Source: Colletes latitarsis
Lineage: Eukaryota > Arthropoda > Insecta > Hymenoptera > Colletidae
Direction: 5' to 3'
Assembly (NCBI RefSeq): GCF_051014445.1
Contig: NC_135136.1
Location: 27,050,001-27,114,000 of the forward strand
DNA: 64,000 nucleotides
A program made the translations under genes and the position numbers. Below the pieces are notes generated by a model. The model ran no database searches. It was not told where the DNA came from and saw only the letters and a program-made list of their open reading frames with translations. Below are positions 12,501-26,080 of this stretch, in pieces (position 1 is the first letter of the stretch; each line of letters begins with the position of its first letter).

Positions 12501-15500
12501 GTTTCATTGACTGTTACTGTGTGGTACCACATTACTACGTGATTCAAACCCGGAAAAACCCAGGATCTGGCCAACAAGTATGCGAAGAAGGCAAAATCAT
12601 GAGCCAGATGCGGGCATAACCCAGGCCTAACCAGTGTTATCCTCTAAAATACTGACCGATTCCAGGTTTAATGGACTGTTGCTGTTTGGTACCACATTAC
12701 TACGTGATTTAAACCCGAAAAAACCCAGGATCTCGCCAACAAGCATGCGAAAATTGCAAAATCATGAGCCAGATGCGGGCATAACCCACACCTAACCCAG
12801 ACCTAACCGGTGTTATCCTCTAAAATAGTGACCGAATCCAGGTTTCAGTGACTGTTACTGTGTGGTACCACATTACTACGTGATTCAAACCCGAAAAAAC
12901 CCAGGATCTGGCCAACAAGTATGCGAAGAAGGCAAAATCATGAGCCAGATGCGGGCATAACCCAGCCCTAACCAGTGTTATCCTGTAAAATACTGACCGA
13001 ATCCAGGTTTAATTGACTGTTTCAGTGTGGTGCCACACAACTACGTGATTCAAACCCGAAAAAACCAAGGATCTGGCCAACAAGTATGCGAAGAAGGCAA
13101 AATCATGAGCCAGATGCAGACATAACCCAGACCTAACCCAGAGCTAGCCCGCGTTATCCTCTAAAATACTGACCGAATCCAGGTTTAATTGACTGTTTCC
13201 GTGTGGTACAACAATACTACGTGATTCAAACCCGAAAAAACCCAGGATCTGGCCAACAAGTATGTGAAGAAGGCAAAATCATGAGCCAGATGCAGGCATA
13301 ACCGAGACCTAACCCAGACCTAATCGGTGTTATCCTCTAAAATGTGGATCGAATCCAGGTTTAATTGACTTTTTCAGTGTGATGCCACATTACTACGTGA
13401 TTCAAGCCCGCAAAAACACTGGATCTGGCCCACAAGTATGCGATGAATGCAAAATCATGAGCTCTAAAATAGTGACCGAATCCAGGTTTAATTGACTACG
13501 TGATTCAAACCCAAAAAAACCAGGATCTGGCCAACAAGTATGCGAAGAAGGCAAAATCATGAGCCAGATGCGGGCATTACCCAGACCTAGCCCAGACCTA
13601 ACCGGTGTTACCGACTAAAACAATGATCGAAACCAGGTTTAAGTGCCTGTTTCAGTGTGGTGCCACATCACTACGTGAATCAAACCCGAAGAAACCCAGG
13701 ATCTGGCCAACAAGCATGCGAAGAAGGCAAAATCATGAGCCAGATGCGGGCATAACCCAGACCTAACCGGCGTTATCCTCTAAAATACTGACCGATTCCA
13801 GGTTTAATGGACTGTTGCTGTGTGGTACCACATTACTACGTCATTCAAACCCGAAAAAACCCAGTATCTGGCCAACAAGCATGCGAAGAAGGCAAAATCA
13901 TGAGCCAGATGCGGGCATAACCAAGACCTAACCTAGACCTAACCGGTGTTATCTTCTAAAATAGTGACCGAATCCAGGTTTAATTGACTGTTACTGTGTG
14001 GTACCACATTACTACGTGAATCAAACCCGAAAAACCCAGGATCTGGCCAACAAGTATGCGAAGAAGGCAAAATCATGAGCCAGATGCGGGCATAACCCAG
14101 ACCTAATCGGTGTTACCGACAAAAATAATGATCGAAACCAGGTTTAATGGCCTGTTGCTGTTTGCTACCACATTACTACGTTATTCAAACCCGAAAAAAC
14201 CCAAGATCTGGCCAGCAAGTATGCGAAGAATGCAAAATCATGAAACAGTTGCGGGCATAACCCAGACCTAACCGGTGTTACCCTCTAAAATACTGACCGA
14301 ATCCAGGTTTATTGACTGCTTCAGTGTGGTGCCACATTACTACGTGATTGAAACCAGAAAAACCCCAGGATCTGGCCAACAGGCATGCGAAATTTGCAAA
14401 ATCATGAGCCAGATGCGGGCATAACCCAGACCTAACCCAGAGCTAACCTGTGTTATGCTCTAAAATACTGACCGAATCCAGGTTTAATTGACTGTTAGTG
14501 TGTGGTACCACCTTATGACGTGATCCAAACCCGAAAAAACCCAGGATCTGGCCAACAAGTATGCGAAGAATGCAAACTCATGAGCCAGATGCGGGTATAA
14601 CCCTGACCTAACGCAGACCTAACCGGTGTGATCCTTTAAAATACAGACCGAATCCAGGTTTAATTGACTGTTAGTGTGTGGTACCACCTTATGACGTGAT
14701 CCAAAGCCGAAAAAACCCAGGATCTGGCCAACAAGCATGCGAAAATGGCAAAATCATGAGCCAGATGCGGGCATAACACAGACCTAGCCCAGAGCTAGCC
14801 CGCGTTATCCTCCAAATTACTGACCGAATCCAGGTTTAGTTGACTGTTTCTGTGTGGCACAACATTACTACGTGATTCAAACCCGAAAAAACCCAGGATC
14901 TGGCCAACAAGTATGTGAAGAAGGCAAAATCATGAGCCAGATGCAGGCATAACCGATACCTAACCCAGACCTAATCGGTGTTATCCTCTAAGATGTGGAT
15001 CGAAACCAGGTTTACTTGTCTGTTACTGTGTGGTACCACTTTACTACGTGATTCAAACCCGAAAAACCCCAGGATCTGGCCAAGAAGTATGCGATGAAGG
15101 CAAAATCATGAACCAGTTGCGGAAATAACCCAGGCCTAACCCAGACCCAACCGGTGTTATCCTCTAAAATAGTGACCGAATCCAGGTTTAATTGACTGTT
15201 ACTGTGTGGTACCACATTACTACGTGATTCAAACCCGAAAAAACCCCGGATCTGGCCAACAAGTATGCGAAGAAGGCAAAATCATGAGCCAGATGCGGGC
15301 ATAACCCAGACCTAACCGGTGTTATCCTCTAAAATACTGACCGATTCCAGGTTTAATGGACTGTTGCTGTTTGGTACCACATTACTACGTGATTTAAACC
15401 CGAAAAAACCCAGGATCTCGCCAACAAGCATGCGAAAATTGCAAAATCATGAGCCAGATGCGGGCATAACCCAGATGTAACCCAGACGTAACCGGTGTTA

Positions 15501-15529
15501 TCCTCTAAAATACTGACCGAATCCAGGTT

Positions 15530-17734
15530 TAATTGACTGTTTCAGTATGGTGCCACATTACTACGTGATTCATTCCCGAAAATACCCGGGATCTGGCCAA
15601 CAAGTATGCGAAGAAGGCAAAATCATGAGCCAGATGCGGGCATAACCCGGACCTAACCAGTGTTATCCACTAAAATAGTGACCGAATCCAGGTTTAATTG
15701 ACTGTTTCAGTGTGGTGCCACATTACCACGTGATTCAAACCCAAAAAACCCAGGATCTGGCCAACAAGTATGCCAAGAAGGCAAAATCATGAGCCAGATG
15801 CGGGCATAACCCAGACCTAGCCCAGACCTAACCGGTGTTACCGACTAAAATAATGATCGAAACCAGGTTTAAGTGCCTGTTGCTGTGTGGTACCACATTA
15901 CTACGTGATTCAAACCCGAAAAAACCCAGGATCTGGCCAACAAGTATGCGAAGAAGGCAAAATCATGAGCCAGATGCGGGTATAACCAAGACCTAACCTA
16001 GACCTAACCGGTGTTATCCTCTAAAATAGTGACCGAATCCAAGTTTATTGACTGTTTCAGTATGGTGCCACATTACTACGTGATTGAAACCCAAAAAACC
16101 CCAGGATCTGGCCAACAGGCATGCGAAATTTGCAACATCATGAGCCAGATGCGGGCATAACCCAGACCTAACCCAGACCTAACCGGTGTTATCCTCTAAA
16201 ATAGTGACCGAATCCAGGTTTAGTTGACTGTTACTGTGTGGTGTCACATTACTACGTGATTCAAACCAGAAAAATCCCAGGATCTGGCCAACAAGTATCC
16301 GAAGAAGGCAAAATCATGAACCAGTTGCGGGCATAACCCAGGCCTAACCCCGACCTAACCGGCGTTATCCTCTAAAATAGTGACCGAATCCAGGTTTAAT
16401 TGACTGTTTCAGTGTGGTGCCACATTACTACGTGATTCAAACTCGAAAAAACCAAGGATCTGGCCAACAAGTATGCGAAGAAGGCAAAATCATGAGCCAG
16501 ATGCGGGCATAACCCAGACCTAAACGGTGTTATCCTCTGAAATAGTGACCGAATCCAGGTTTATTGACTGTTTCAGTATGGTGTCACATTACTACGTGAT
16601 TCAATCCCGAAAAAACCCGGGATATGGCCAACAAGTATGCAAAGAAGACATAACCATGAGCCAGATAGGGGAATAACCCAGACCTAACCCCAACGTTACC
16701 GGTGTTATCCTCTAAAATATTGACTGAATCCTGGTTTAATTGACTGTTTCTATGTGGTAACACATTACTACGCGAATCAAACCGGAAAGAACCCAGGATC
16801 TGCCAATAAGTGTGCGAAGAAGGCAATATCATGAGCCAGATGCGGGCATAACCCAGACCTAACCGGCGTTATCCTCTAAAATACAGACCGATTCCAGGTT
16901 TAATGGACTGTTGCTGTGTGGTACCACATTACTACGTGATTCAAGCCCGAAGAAACCCAGGATCTGGCCAACAAGTATGCGAAGAAGGCAAAATCATGAA
17001 CCAGTTGCGGGCATAACCCAGACCTAAACGGTGTTATCCTCTGAAATAGTGACCGAATCCAGGTTTATTGACTGTTTCAGTATGGTGTCACATTACTACG
17101 TGATTCAATCTCGAAAAAACCCGGGATATGGCGAACAAGTATGCGAAGAAGAGATAATCATGAGCCAGATGCGGGCATAACCTAGACCTAACCCAGACGT
17201 AACCGGTGTTATCCTCTAAAATAGTGACTGAATCCAGGTTTACTTGACTGTTACGGTGTGGTACCACATTACTGCGTGATTCAAACTCGAAAAAACCATG
17301 GATCTGGCCAACAAGTATGCGAAGAATGCAAAATCATGAACCAGATGCGGGCATAACCCAGACCTAACCGGTGTTATCCTCTAAAATACTGACCGAAGCC
17401 AGGTTTAATTGACTGTTTCGGTGTGCTGCCACATTACTACGTGATTCATACCCGAAAAAACCCAGGATCTGCCAATAAGTGTGCGAAGAAGGCAATATCA
17501 TGGGCCAGATGCGGGCATAACCCAGACCTAACCGGCGTTATCCCTTAAAATACTAACCGATTCCAGGTTTAATGGACTGTTATTGTGTGGTACCACATTA
17601 CTACGTGAATCACACCAGAAAAAACCCAGGATCTGGCCAACAAGCATGCGAAGAAGGCAAAATCATGAGCCAGATGCGGGCATAACCCCGACCTAACCGG
17701 CGTTATCCTCTAAAATACTGACCGATTCCAGGTT
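15530..17734. repeat. 13-monomer higher-order repeat, copy 1 (2205 bp)
   Basis: The period was counted explicitly over one cycle, from the landmark at 16497 to that at 18702. Thirteen monomers of 164, 175, 165, 164, 176, 164, 165, 165, 164, 176, 175, 176 and 176 bp sum to 2205 bp. The same variants recur in the same order in the next copy, which defines a true higher-order repeat of the kind seen in centromeric satellites. Confidence 0.85.
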
Positions 17735-19915
17735 TAATTGACTGTTTCAGTATGGTGCCACATTACTACGTGATTCATTCCCGAAAATACCCGGGATCTG
17801 GCCAACAAGTATGCGAAGAAGGCAAAATCATGAGCCAGATGCGGGCATAACCCGGACCTAACCAGTGTTATCCACTAAAATAGTGACCGAATCCAGGTTT
17901 AATTGACTGTTTCAGTGTGGTGCCACATTACCACGTGATTCAAACCCAAAAAACCCAGGATCTGGCCAACAAGTATGCCAAGAAGGCAAAATCATGAGCC
18001 AGATGCGGGCATAACCCAGACCTAGCCCAGACCTAACCGGTGTTACCGACTAAAATAATAATCGAAACCAGGTTTAAGTGCCTGTTGCTGTGTGGTACCA
18101 CATTACTACGTGATTCAAACCCGAAAAAACCCAGGATCTGGCCAACAAGTATGCGAAGAAGGCAAAATCATGAGCCAGATGCGGGTATAACCAAGACCTA
18201 ACCTAGACCTAACCGGTGTTATCCTCTAAAATAGTGACCGAATCCAAGTTTATTGACTGTTTCAGTATGGTGCCACATTACTACGTGATTGAAACCCAAA
18301 AAACCCCAGGATCTGGCCAAAAGGCATGCGAAATTTGCAACATCATGAGCCAGATGCGGGCATAACCCAGACCTAACCCAGACCTAACCGGTGTTATCCT
18401 CTAAAATAGTGACCGAATCCAGGTTTAGTTGACTGTTACTGTGTGGTGTCACATTACTACGTGATTCAAACCAGAAAAATCCCAGGATCTGGCCAACAAG
18501 TATCCGAAGAAGGCAAAATCATGAACCAGTTGCGGGCATAACCCAGGCCTAACCCCGACCTAACCGGCGTTATCCTCTAAAATAGTGACCGAATCCAGGT
18601 TTAATTGACTGTTTCAGTGTGGTGCCACATTACTACGTGATTCAAACTCGAAAAAACCAAGGATCTGGCCAACAAGTATGCGAAGAAGGCAAAATCATGA
18701 GCCAGATGCGGGCATAACCCAGACCTAAACGGTGTTATCCTCTGAAATAGTGACCGAATCCAGGTTTATTGACTGTTTCAGTATGGTGTCACATTACTAC
18801 GTGATTCAATCCCGAAAAAACCCGGGATATGGCCAACAAGTATGCAAAGAAGACATAACCATGAGCCAGATAGGGGAATAACCCAGACCTAACCCCAACG
18901 TTACCGGTGTTATCCTCTAAAATATTGACTGAATCCTGGTTTAATTGACTGTTTCTATGTGGTAACACATTACTACGCGAATCAAACCGGAAAAAACCCA
19001 GGATCTGCCAATAAGTGTGCGAAGAAGGCAATATCATGAGCCAGATGCGGGCATAACCCAGACCTAACCGGCGTTATCCTCTAAAATACTGACCGATTCC
19101 AGGTTTAATGGACTGTTGCTGTGTGGTACCACATTACTACGTGATTCAAGCCCGAAGAAACCCAGGATCTGGCCAACAAGTATGCGAAGAAGGCAAAATC
19201 ATGAACCAGTTGCGGGCATAACCCAGACCTAAACGGTGTTATCCTCTGAAATAGTGACCGAATCCAGGTTTATTGACTGTTTCAGTATGGTGTCACATTA
19301 CTACGTGATTCAATCTCGAAAAAACCCGGGATATGGCGAACAAGTATGCGAAGAAGAGATAATCATGAGCCAGATGCGGGCATAACCTAGACCTAACCCA
19401 GACGTAACCGGTGTTATCCTCTAAAATAGTGACTGAATCCAGGTTTACTTGACTGTTACGGTGTGGTACCACATTACTGCGTGATTCAAACTCGAAAAAA
19501 CCATGGATCTGGCCAACAAGTATGCGAAGAATGCAAAATCATGAACCAGATGCGGGCATAACCCAGACCTAACCGGTGTTATCCTCTAAAATACTGACCG
19601 AAGCCAGGTTTAAATGACTGTTTCGGTGTGCTGCCACATTACTACGTGATTCATACCCGAAAAAACCCAGGATCTGCCAATAAGTGTGCGAAGAAGGCAA
19701 TATCATGGGCCAGATGCGGGCATAACCCAGACCTAACCGGCGTTATCCCTTAAAATACTAACCGATTCCAGGTTTAATGGACTGTTATTGTGTGGTACCA
19801 CATTACTACGTGAATCACACCAGAAAAAACCCAGGATCTGGCCAACAAGCATGCGAAGAAGGCAAAATCATGAGCCAGATGCGGGCATAACCCCGACCTA
19901 ACCGGCGTTATCCTG
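17735..19915. repeat. 13-monomer higher-order repeat, copy 2
   Basis: Directly abuts copy 1 at an offset of 2205 bp. Its end is marked by a variant monomer with CCTGTAAAAAACTGACCG, after which one extra monomer (ACCGTTACTGTGTGG with TCATTCATTCCCG) precedes copy 3. Confidence 0.82.
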
Positions 19916-20115
19916 TAAAAAACTGACCGATTCCAGGTTTAATGGACCGTTACTGTGTGGTACCACATTACTACGTCATTCATTCCCGAAAATACCCGAG
20001 ATCTGGCAAACAAGTATGCGAAGAAGACATAATCATGAGCCAGATGCGGGCATAACCCAGATGTAACCCAGACGTAACCGGTGTTATCCTCTAAAATACT
20101 GACCGAATCCAGGTT

Positions 20116-22320
20116 TAATTGACTGTTTCAGTATGGTGCCACATTACTACGTGATTCATTCCCGAAAATACCCGGGATCTGGCCAACAAGTATGCGAAGA
20201 AGGCAAAATCATGAGCCAGATGCGGGCATAACCCGGACCTAACCAGTGTTATCCACTAAAATAGTGACCGAATCCAGGTTTAATTGACTGTTTCAGTGTG
20301 GTGCCACATTACCACGTGATTCAAACCCAAAAAACCCAGGATCTGGCCAACAAGTATGCCAAGAAGGCAAAATCATGAGCCAGATGCGGGCATAACCCAG
20401 ACCTAGCCCAGACCTAACCGGTGTTACCGACTAAAATAATGATCGAAACCAGGTTTAAGTGCCTGTTGCTGTGTGGTACCACATTACTACGTGATTCAAA
20501 CCCGAAAAAACCCAGGATCTGGCCAACAAGTATGCGAAGAAGGCAAAATCATGAGCCAGATGCGGGTATAACCAAGACCTAACCTAGACCTAACCGGTGT
20601 TATCCTCTAAAATAGTGACCGAATCCAAGTTTATTGACTGTTTCAGTATGGTGCCACATTACTACGTGATTGAAACCCAAAAAACCCCAGGATCTGGCCA
20701 ACAGGCATGCGAAATTTGCAACATCATGAGCCAGATGCGGGCATAACCCAGACCTTACCCAGACCTAACCGGTGTTATCCTCTAAAATAGTGACCGAATC
20801 CAGGTTTAGTTGACTGTTACTGTGTGGTGTCACATTACTACGTGATTCAAACCAGAAAAATCCCAGGATCTGGCCAACAAGTATCCGAAGAAGGCAAAAT
20901 CATGAACCAGTTGCGGGCATAACCCAGGCCTAACCCCGACCTAACCGGCGTTATCCTCTAAAATAGTGACCGAATCCAGGTTTAATTGACTGTTTCAGTG
21001 TGGTGCCACATTACTACCTGATTCAAACTCGAAAAAACCAAGGATCTGGCCAACAAGTATGCGAAGAAGGCAAAATCATGAGCCAGATGCGGGCATAACC
21101 CAGACCTAAACGGTGTTATCCTCTGAAATAGTGACCGAATCCAGGTTTATTGACTGTTTCAGTATGGTGTCACATTACTACGTGATTCAATCCCGAAAAA
21201 ACCCGGGATATGGCCAACAAGTATGCAAAGAAGACATAACCATGAGCCAGATAGGGGAATAACCCAGACCTAACCCCAACGTTACCGGTGTTATCCTCTA
21301 AAATATTGACTGAATCCTGGTTTAATTGACTGTTTCTATGTGGTAACACATTACTACGCGAATCAAACCGGAAAAAACCCAGGATCTGCCAATAAGTGTG
21401 CGAAGAAGGCAATATCATGAGCCAGATGCGGGCATAACCCAGACCTAACCGGCGTTATCCTCTAAAATACAGACCGATTCCAGGTTTAATCGACTGTTGC
21501 TGTGTGGTACCACATTACTACGTGATTCAAGCCCGAAGAAACCCAGGATCTGGCCAACAAGTATGCGAAGAAGGCAAAATCATGAACCAGTTGCGGGCAT
21601 AACCCAGACCTAAACGGTGTTATCCTCTGAAATAGTGACCGAATCCAGGTTTATTGACTGTTTCAGTATGGTGTCACATTACTACGTGATTCAATCTCGA
21701 AAAAACCCGGGATATGGCGAACAAGTATGCGAAGAAGAGATAATCATGAGCCAGATGCGGGCATAACCTAGACCTAACCCAGACGTAACCGGTGTTATCC
21801 TCTAAAATAGTGACTGCATCCAGGTTTACTTGACTGTTACGGTGTGGTACCACATTACTGCGTGATTCAAACTCGAAAGAACCATGGATCTGGCCAACAA
21901 GTATGCGAAGAATGCAAAATCATGAACCAGATGCGGGCATAACCCAGACCTAACCGGTGTTATCCTCTAAAATACTGACCGAAGCCAGGTTTAATTGACT
22001 GTTTCGGTGTGCTGCCACATTACTACGTGATTCATACCCGAAAAAACCCAGGATCTGCCAATAAGTGTGCGAAGAAGGCAATATCATGGGCCAGATGCGG
22101 GCATAACCCAGACCTAACCGGCGTTATCCCTTAAAATACTAACCGATTCCAGGTTTAATGGACTGTTATTGTGTGGTACCACATTACTACGTGAATCACA
22201 CCAGAAAAAACCCAGGATCTGGCCAACAAGCATGCGAAGAAGGCAAAATCATGAGCCAGATGCGGGCATAACCCCGACCTAACCGGCGTTATCCTCTAAA
22301 ATACTGACCGATTCCAGGTT
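20116..22320. repeat. 13-monomer higher-order repeat, copy 3
   Basis: Offset from copy 2 is 2381 bp, that is 2205 plus one 176-bp monomer inserted between the copies. It runs on into the 5 kb unit. Confidence 0.8.
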
Positions 22321-25300
22321 TAATGGACTGTTGCTGTGTGGTACCACATTACTACGTCATTCAAACCCGAAAAAACCCAGTATCTGGCCAACGAGCATGC
22401 GAAGAAGGCAAAATCATGAGCCAGATGCGGGCATAACCAAGACCTAACCTAGACCTAACCGGTGTTATCTTCTAAAATAGTGACCGCATCCAGGTTAATT
22501 GACTGTTACTGTGTGGTACCACATTACTACGTGAATCAAACCCGAAAAAACCCAGGATATGGCGAACAAGTATGCGAAGAAGGCATAATCATGAGCCAGA
22601 TGCGGGCATAACCCAGACCTAACCGGTGTTATCCTCTAAAACACTGACCGATTCCAGGTTTAATGGACTGTTATTGTGTGGTACCACATTACTACGTGAA
22701 TCACACCAGAAAAAACCCAGGATCTGGCCAACAAGCATGCGAAGAAGGCAAAATCATGAGCCAGATGCGGGCATAACCCAGACCTAACCGGCGTTATCCT
22801 CTAAAATACTGACCGAATCCAGGTTTATCGACTGTTTCAGTATGGTGCCACATTACTACGTCATTCATTCCCGAAAATACCCGGGATCTGGCGAACAAGT
22901 ATGCGAAGAAGGCAAAATCATGAACCAGTTGCGGGCATAACCCAGGCCTAACCCCGACCTAAGCGGTGCAATCCTCCAAAATACTGACCGAAGCCAGGTT
23001 TAATTGACTGTTTCGGTGTGGTGCCACATTACTACGTGATTCATACCCGAAAAAACCAAGGATCTGGCCAACAAGTATGCGAAGAAGGCAAAATCATGAG
23101 CCAGATGCGGGCATAACCCAGACCTAAGCGGTGCAATCCTCCAAAATACTGACCGAAGCCAGGTTTAATTGACTGTTTCGGTGTGGTGCCACATTACTAC
23201 GTGATTCATACCCGAAAAAACCCAGGATCTGGCCAACAAGTATGCAAAGAAGACATAACCATGAGCCAGATAGGGGAATAACCCAGACCTAACCCCAACG
23301 TTACCGGTGTTATCCTCTAAAATATTGACTGAATCCTGGTTCAATTGACTGTTGCTGAATGGTACCACATTACTACGTGATTCAAGCCCGAAGAAACCCA
23401 GGATCTGGCCAACAAGTATGCGAAGAAGGCAAAATCATGAACCAGTTGCGGGCATAACCCAGACCTAAACGGTGTTATCCTCTAAAATAGTGACCGAATC
23501 CAGGTTTATTGACTGTTTCAGTATGGTGTCACATTACTACGTGATTCAATCCCGAAAAACCCCGGGATATGGCGAACAAGTATGCGAAGAAGAGATAATC
23601 ATGAGCCAGATGCGGGCATAACCTAGACCTAACCCAGACGTAACCGGTGTTATCCTCTAAAATAGTGACTGAATCCAGGTTTACTTGACTGTTACGGTGT
23701 GCTGCCACATTACTACGTGATTCATACCCGAAAAAACCCAGGATCTGCCAATAAGTGTGCGAAGAAGGCAATATCATGGGCCAGATGCGGGCATAACCCA
23801 GACCTAACCGGCGTTATCCCCTAAAATACTAACCGATTCCAGGTTTAATGGACTGTTATTGTGTGGTACCACATTACTACGTGAATCACACCAGAAAAAA
23901 CCCAGGATCTGGCCAACAAGCATGCGAAGAAGGCAAAATCATGAGCCAGATGCGGGCATAACCCAGACCTAACCGGCGTTATCCTCTAAAATACTGACCG
24001 ATTCCAGGTTTAATGGACTGTTGCTGTGTGGTACCACATTACTACGTCATTCAAACCCGAAAAAACCCAGTATCTGGCCAACGAGCATGCGAAGAAGGCA
24101 AAATCATGAGCCAGATGCGGGCATAACCAAGACCTAACCTAGACCTAACCGGTGTTATCTTCTAAAATAGTGACCGCATCCAGGTTAATTGACTGTTACT
24201 GTGTGGTACCACATTACTACGTGAATCAAACCCGAAAAAACCCAGGATCTGGCGAACAAGTATGCGAAGAAGGCATAATCATGAGCCAGATGCGGGCATA
24301 ACCCAGACCTAACCGGTGTTATCCTCTAAAATACTGACCGATTCCAGGTTTAATGGACTGTTATTGTGTGGTACCACATTACTACGTGAATCACACCAGA
24401 AAAAACCCAGGATCTGGCCAACAAGCATGCGAAGAAGGCAAAATCATGAGCCAGATGCGGGCATAACCCAGACCTAACCGGCGTTATCCTCTAAAATACT
24501 GACCGAAGCCAGGTTTAATTGACTGTTTCAGTGTGGTACCACATCACTACGTGAATCAAACCCGAAAAAACCCAGGATATGGCGAACAAGTATGCGAAGA
24601 AGGCATAATCATGACCCAGATGCGGGCATAACCCAGACCTAACCGGTGTTATCCTCCAAAATACTGACCGATTCCAGGTTTAATGGACTGTTATTGTGTG
24701 GTACCACATTACTACGTGAATCACACCAGAAAAAACCCAGGATCTGGCCAACAAGCATGCGAAGAAGGCAAAATCATGAGCCAGATGCGGGCATAACCCA
24801 GACCTAACCGGCGTTATCCTCTAAAATACTGACCGAATCCAGGTTTATCGACTGTTTCAGTATGGTGCCACATTACTACGTGATTCATTCCCGAAAATAC
24901 CCGGGATCTGGCCATCAAGTATGCGAAGAAGGCAAAATCATGAGCCAGATGCGGGCATAACCCAGACATAACCCAGACCTAACCAGAGTTACCCACTAAA
25001 ATAGTGACCGAATCCAAGTTTAATTGACTGTTTCAGTGTGGTGCCACATTACTACGTGATTCAAACCCGAAAAAACCCAGGATCTGGCCAACAAGTATGC
25101 GAAGAAGGCAAAATCATGAGCCCGATGCCGGCATCACCCAGACCTAACCGGTGTTATCCTTTAAAATACTGACCGAATCCAGGTTTAATTGACTGTTTCA
25201 GTGTGGTGCCACATTACTACATGAATCAAACCCGAAAAAACCCAGGATCTGGGCAGCAAGTTTGCGAAGAAGGCAAAATCATGAGCCAGATGCGGGCATA

Positions 25301-26005
25301 ACCCAGACCTAACCCAGACCTAACCGGTGTTATCCTCTAAAATAGTGGCCGAATCCAAGTTTAATTGACTACGTGATTCAAACCCAAAAAAACCCAGGAT
25401 CTGGCCAACAAGTATGCGAAGAAGGCAAAATCATAAGCCAGATGCGGGCATAAGCCAGACCTAGCCCAGACCTAACCGGTGTTACCGACTAAAATAATGA
25501 TCGAAACCAGGTTTAAGTGCCTATTTCAGTGTGGTGCCACATCACTACGTGAATCAAACCCGAAGAAACCCAAGATCTGGCCAACAAGCATGCGAAGAAG
25601 GCATAATCATGAGCCAGATGCGGGCATAACCCAGACCTAACCGGTGTTATCCTCTAAAATACTGACCGATTCCAGGTTTAATGGACTGTTATTGTGTGGT
25701 ACCACATTACTACGTGAATCACACCAGAAAAAACCCAGGATCTGGCCAACAAGCATGCGAAGAAGGCAAAATCATGAGCCAGATGCGGGCATAACCCAGA
25801 CCTAACCGGCGTTATCCTCTAAAATACTGACCGAAGCCAGGTTTAATTGACTGTTTCAGTGTGGTACCACATCACTACGTGAATCAAACCCGAAAAAACC
25901 CAGGATATGGCGAACAAGTATGCGAAGAAGGCATAATCATGACCCAGATGCGGGCATAACCCAGACCTAACCGGTGTTATCCTCTAAAATACTGACCGAT
26001 TCCAG
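21055..26005. repeat. About 5 kb satellite unit, copy 1
   Basis: Matches 26081-31195 with an offset of 5026 bp, increasing to 5191 bp after about 22960. The 165-bp change is exactly one monomer, present in copy 2 (about 27990-28155) and absent here. Diagnostic variants include GAGCCCGATGCCGGCATCACC near 25130 and GGGCAGCAAGTTTGCG near 25252. Confidence 0.8.
25286..25437. repeat. Singly truncated monomer (152 bp)
   Basis: A 176-bp type monomer carrying only the 24-bp AATTGACT/ACGTG deletion. Equivalent copies have the junction near 30561, 46428 and 57198. It shares that breakpoint with the doubly truncated monomer, which suggests the 24-bp deletion came first, or that gene conversion spread it. 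Confidence 0.8.
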
Positions 26006-26080
26006 GTTTAATCGACTGTTGCTGTGTGGTACCACATTACTACGTGATTCAAGCCCGAAGAAACCCAGGATCTGGCCAAC